Assembly: GCA_028278675.1 (NCBI GenBank)
Contig: JAQAJJ010000008.1
Coordinates: 1-64,000 of the forward strand
Direction: 5' to 3'
From: Candidatus Azophilus lithoversatilis
GTDB taxonomy: Bacteria > Pseudomonadota > Gammaproteobacteria > Pseudomonadales > Azotimanducaceae
DNA length: 64,000 nucleotides
The position numbers and the translations under genes were made by a program. The notes below the pieces were generated by a model. It saw nothing but the letters and a program-made list of their open reading frames with translations, searched no databases and was not told the origin of the DNA. Positions 63,211 to 64,000 of this stretch are shown one piece after another (the stretch's first letter is position 1; each line of letters starts with the position of its first letter).

Positions 63211-64000
63211 ATGAGCCAGAACCAAAGCCCGACGCCGGCGCTCCGCCAGGATGGCGGCTACACCCATCAGGATGAGCGCGCCATGCTCGACGTGATTGAG
63301 CGTTGGGTGGAGCGCGAAGTGAAACCCCATGTCATGCGGATGGAGCGCGACGACATCTATCCGCACGCGCTCGTGGAGCAGATGAAGGAGTTCGGCCTGT
63401 TCGGGGCGACCATTTCGGAGCACCACGGCGGGCTCGGACTGCCAGCCGCCACCTACGCGCGGATCGTCTCCTTGATTTCGGAACAATGGATGTCGCTCAC
63501 GGGCATCTTCAACTCCCACCTGATGATGGCAACGATCGTCGAAAAGTACGGGACTGAGGCGCAGCGGGAATACTGGCTGCCGAAGTTCGTCACCGGGGAG
63601 ATTCGCGGCGGGCTGGCGCTTACCGAACCGGACGCCGGCACCGACCTGCAGGGCATCCGCACCCGAGCCGTTGCCTGCGAGGACGGCGGCTACCGCATCG
63701 ATGGCACCAAGACTTGGATCAGCAACGGCATCGAAGGCGGCGCGGTGGCATTGCTGGTCAAAACCGACCCGGACGCCTCGCCGCCACGCCGGGGCATGTC
63801 CATGTTCATCGCGCCAAAGGCCGATCCGGACAGCGGGCGGCCCCACCCCGGATTCCGCACGGGACGGAAGCTGGAAAAGCTCGGCTACCACGGCATCGAC
63901 TCCGCCGAGCTGATCTTCGAGGACTACCGGCTGGATGCCGAGCGACACTTGGTTGGGGGCGAGCCGGGCAAGGGCTTCTACATGGCCGTGGGGGGGCTCG
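63211..64000 (+). CDS. Acyl-CoA dehydrogenase (N-terminal part, runs off the window)
   Basis: 263 codons are visible, open to the right edge. The start is MSQNQSPTPALRQDGGYTHQ with AAGGGAG 9 bp upstream. The N-terminal helical domain (VIERWVEREVKPHVMRMERDD, FGLFGATISEHHGGLGL) is followed by LALTEPDAGTDLQGIRT and GTKTWISNGIEGG, the FAD and substrate region. The catalytic Glu near residue 370 is beyond the window. It oxidises an acyl-CoA to the enoyl-CoA and fits with the island's CoA transferase and hydratase. Confidence 0.92.
   Translation, partial: MSQNQSPTPALRQDGGYTHQDERAMLDVIERWVEREVKPHVMRMERDDIYPHALVEQMKEFGLFGATISEHHGGLGLPAATYARIVSLISEQWMSLTGIFNSHLMMATIVEKYGTEAQREYWLPKFVTGEIRGGLALTEPDAGTDLQGIRTRAVACEDGGYRIDGTKTWISNGIEGGAVALLVKTDPDASPPRRGMSMFIAPKADPDSGRPHPGFRTGRKLEKLGYHGIDSAELIFEDYRLDAERHLVGGEPGKGFYMAVGGL

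Overview
The window looks like a high-GC gammaproteobacterial chromosome. The first 30 kb keep Escherichia/Pseudomonas-type gene order: rne / rluC / yceF / yceD-rpmF-fabD-fabG, then kdsB, msbA-lpxK and exbDB, then clpB, galU, comEC, a DUF2062 gene and lolCDE. The species cannot be named from the sequence. The later genes (TonB receptor, CaiB-type CoA transferase, DUF1838, DUF3598, spinster-like MFS) resemble sets seen in marine or host-associated Gammaproteobacteria that degrade organic compounds; that is an inference.

Layout. (1) 1-8 kb: fatty-acid start genes (fabG fragment, fabD), L32, YceD, YceF, RluC, RNase E and MurB. plsX and fabH are absent between rpmF and fabD. (2) 8-9 kb: a decayed DNA-methylase-like gene, then an SDR dehydrogenase. 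(3) 9.7-25.7 kb: envelope genes, namely kdsB, a single-ORF MsbA-LpxK fusion, ExbD/ExbB, GalU, ClpB, ComEC, DUF2062, LolE/D/C and ApbE. (4) 25.7-36.5 kb: enoyl-CoA hydratase, CysD and CysNC (sulfate activation), a split spermidine-synthase-like pair, MarR plus an HpaB-type monooxygenase, tRNA-Arg(CCU), small envelope and stress genes, and a threonine-dehydratase remnant. (5) 36.5-64 kb: a large catabolic island with TonB receptor (interrupted by one stop codon), flavin oxidases, three deacetylase-fold (PuuE-like) hydrolases, isochorismatase-type hydrolase, nitrilase-like protein, CoA transferase, HMG-CoA-lyase-like enzyme, LeuCD-like hydratase, aldehyde dehydrogenase, acyl-CoA dehydrogenase, MFS transporter and a GntR regulator.

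Two signals lie outside the genes. First, five related 26-bp palindromes (half-site close to TGACCTAATGATA) sit one in each of five divergent intergenic regions of the island, so they probably define one regulon covering almost all of it. Second, the core region carries several families of short dispersed repeats. R1 (about 90-110 bp, seven copies) tends to end just before start codons. R2 (about 88 bp, five units) occurs at gene ends. There are also two kinds of short palindromes. Some copies lie inside reading frames (exbB, yceD 3' end, N-termini of lolC and a spermidine-synthase-like gene).

The island's likely logic is uptake through the TonB receptor and MFS carrier, oxidation by flavoenzymes, hydrolytic opening of amide or cyclic imide/ureide-like bonds by the PuuE-like and cysteine hydrolases, CoA activation by the CaiB protein, and carbon-skeleton breakdown by hydratase, lyase, dehydrogenase and aldehyde dehydrogenase steps. 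The substrate is not known.
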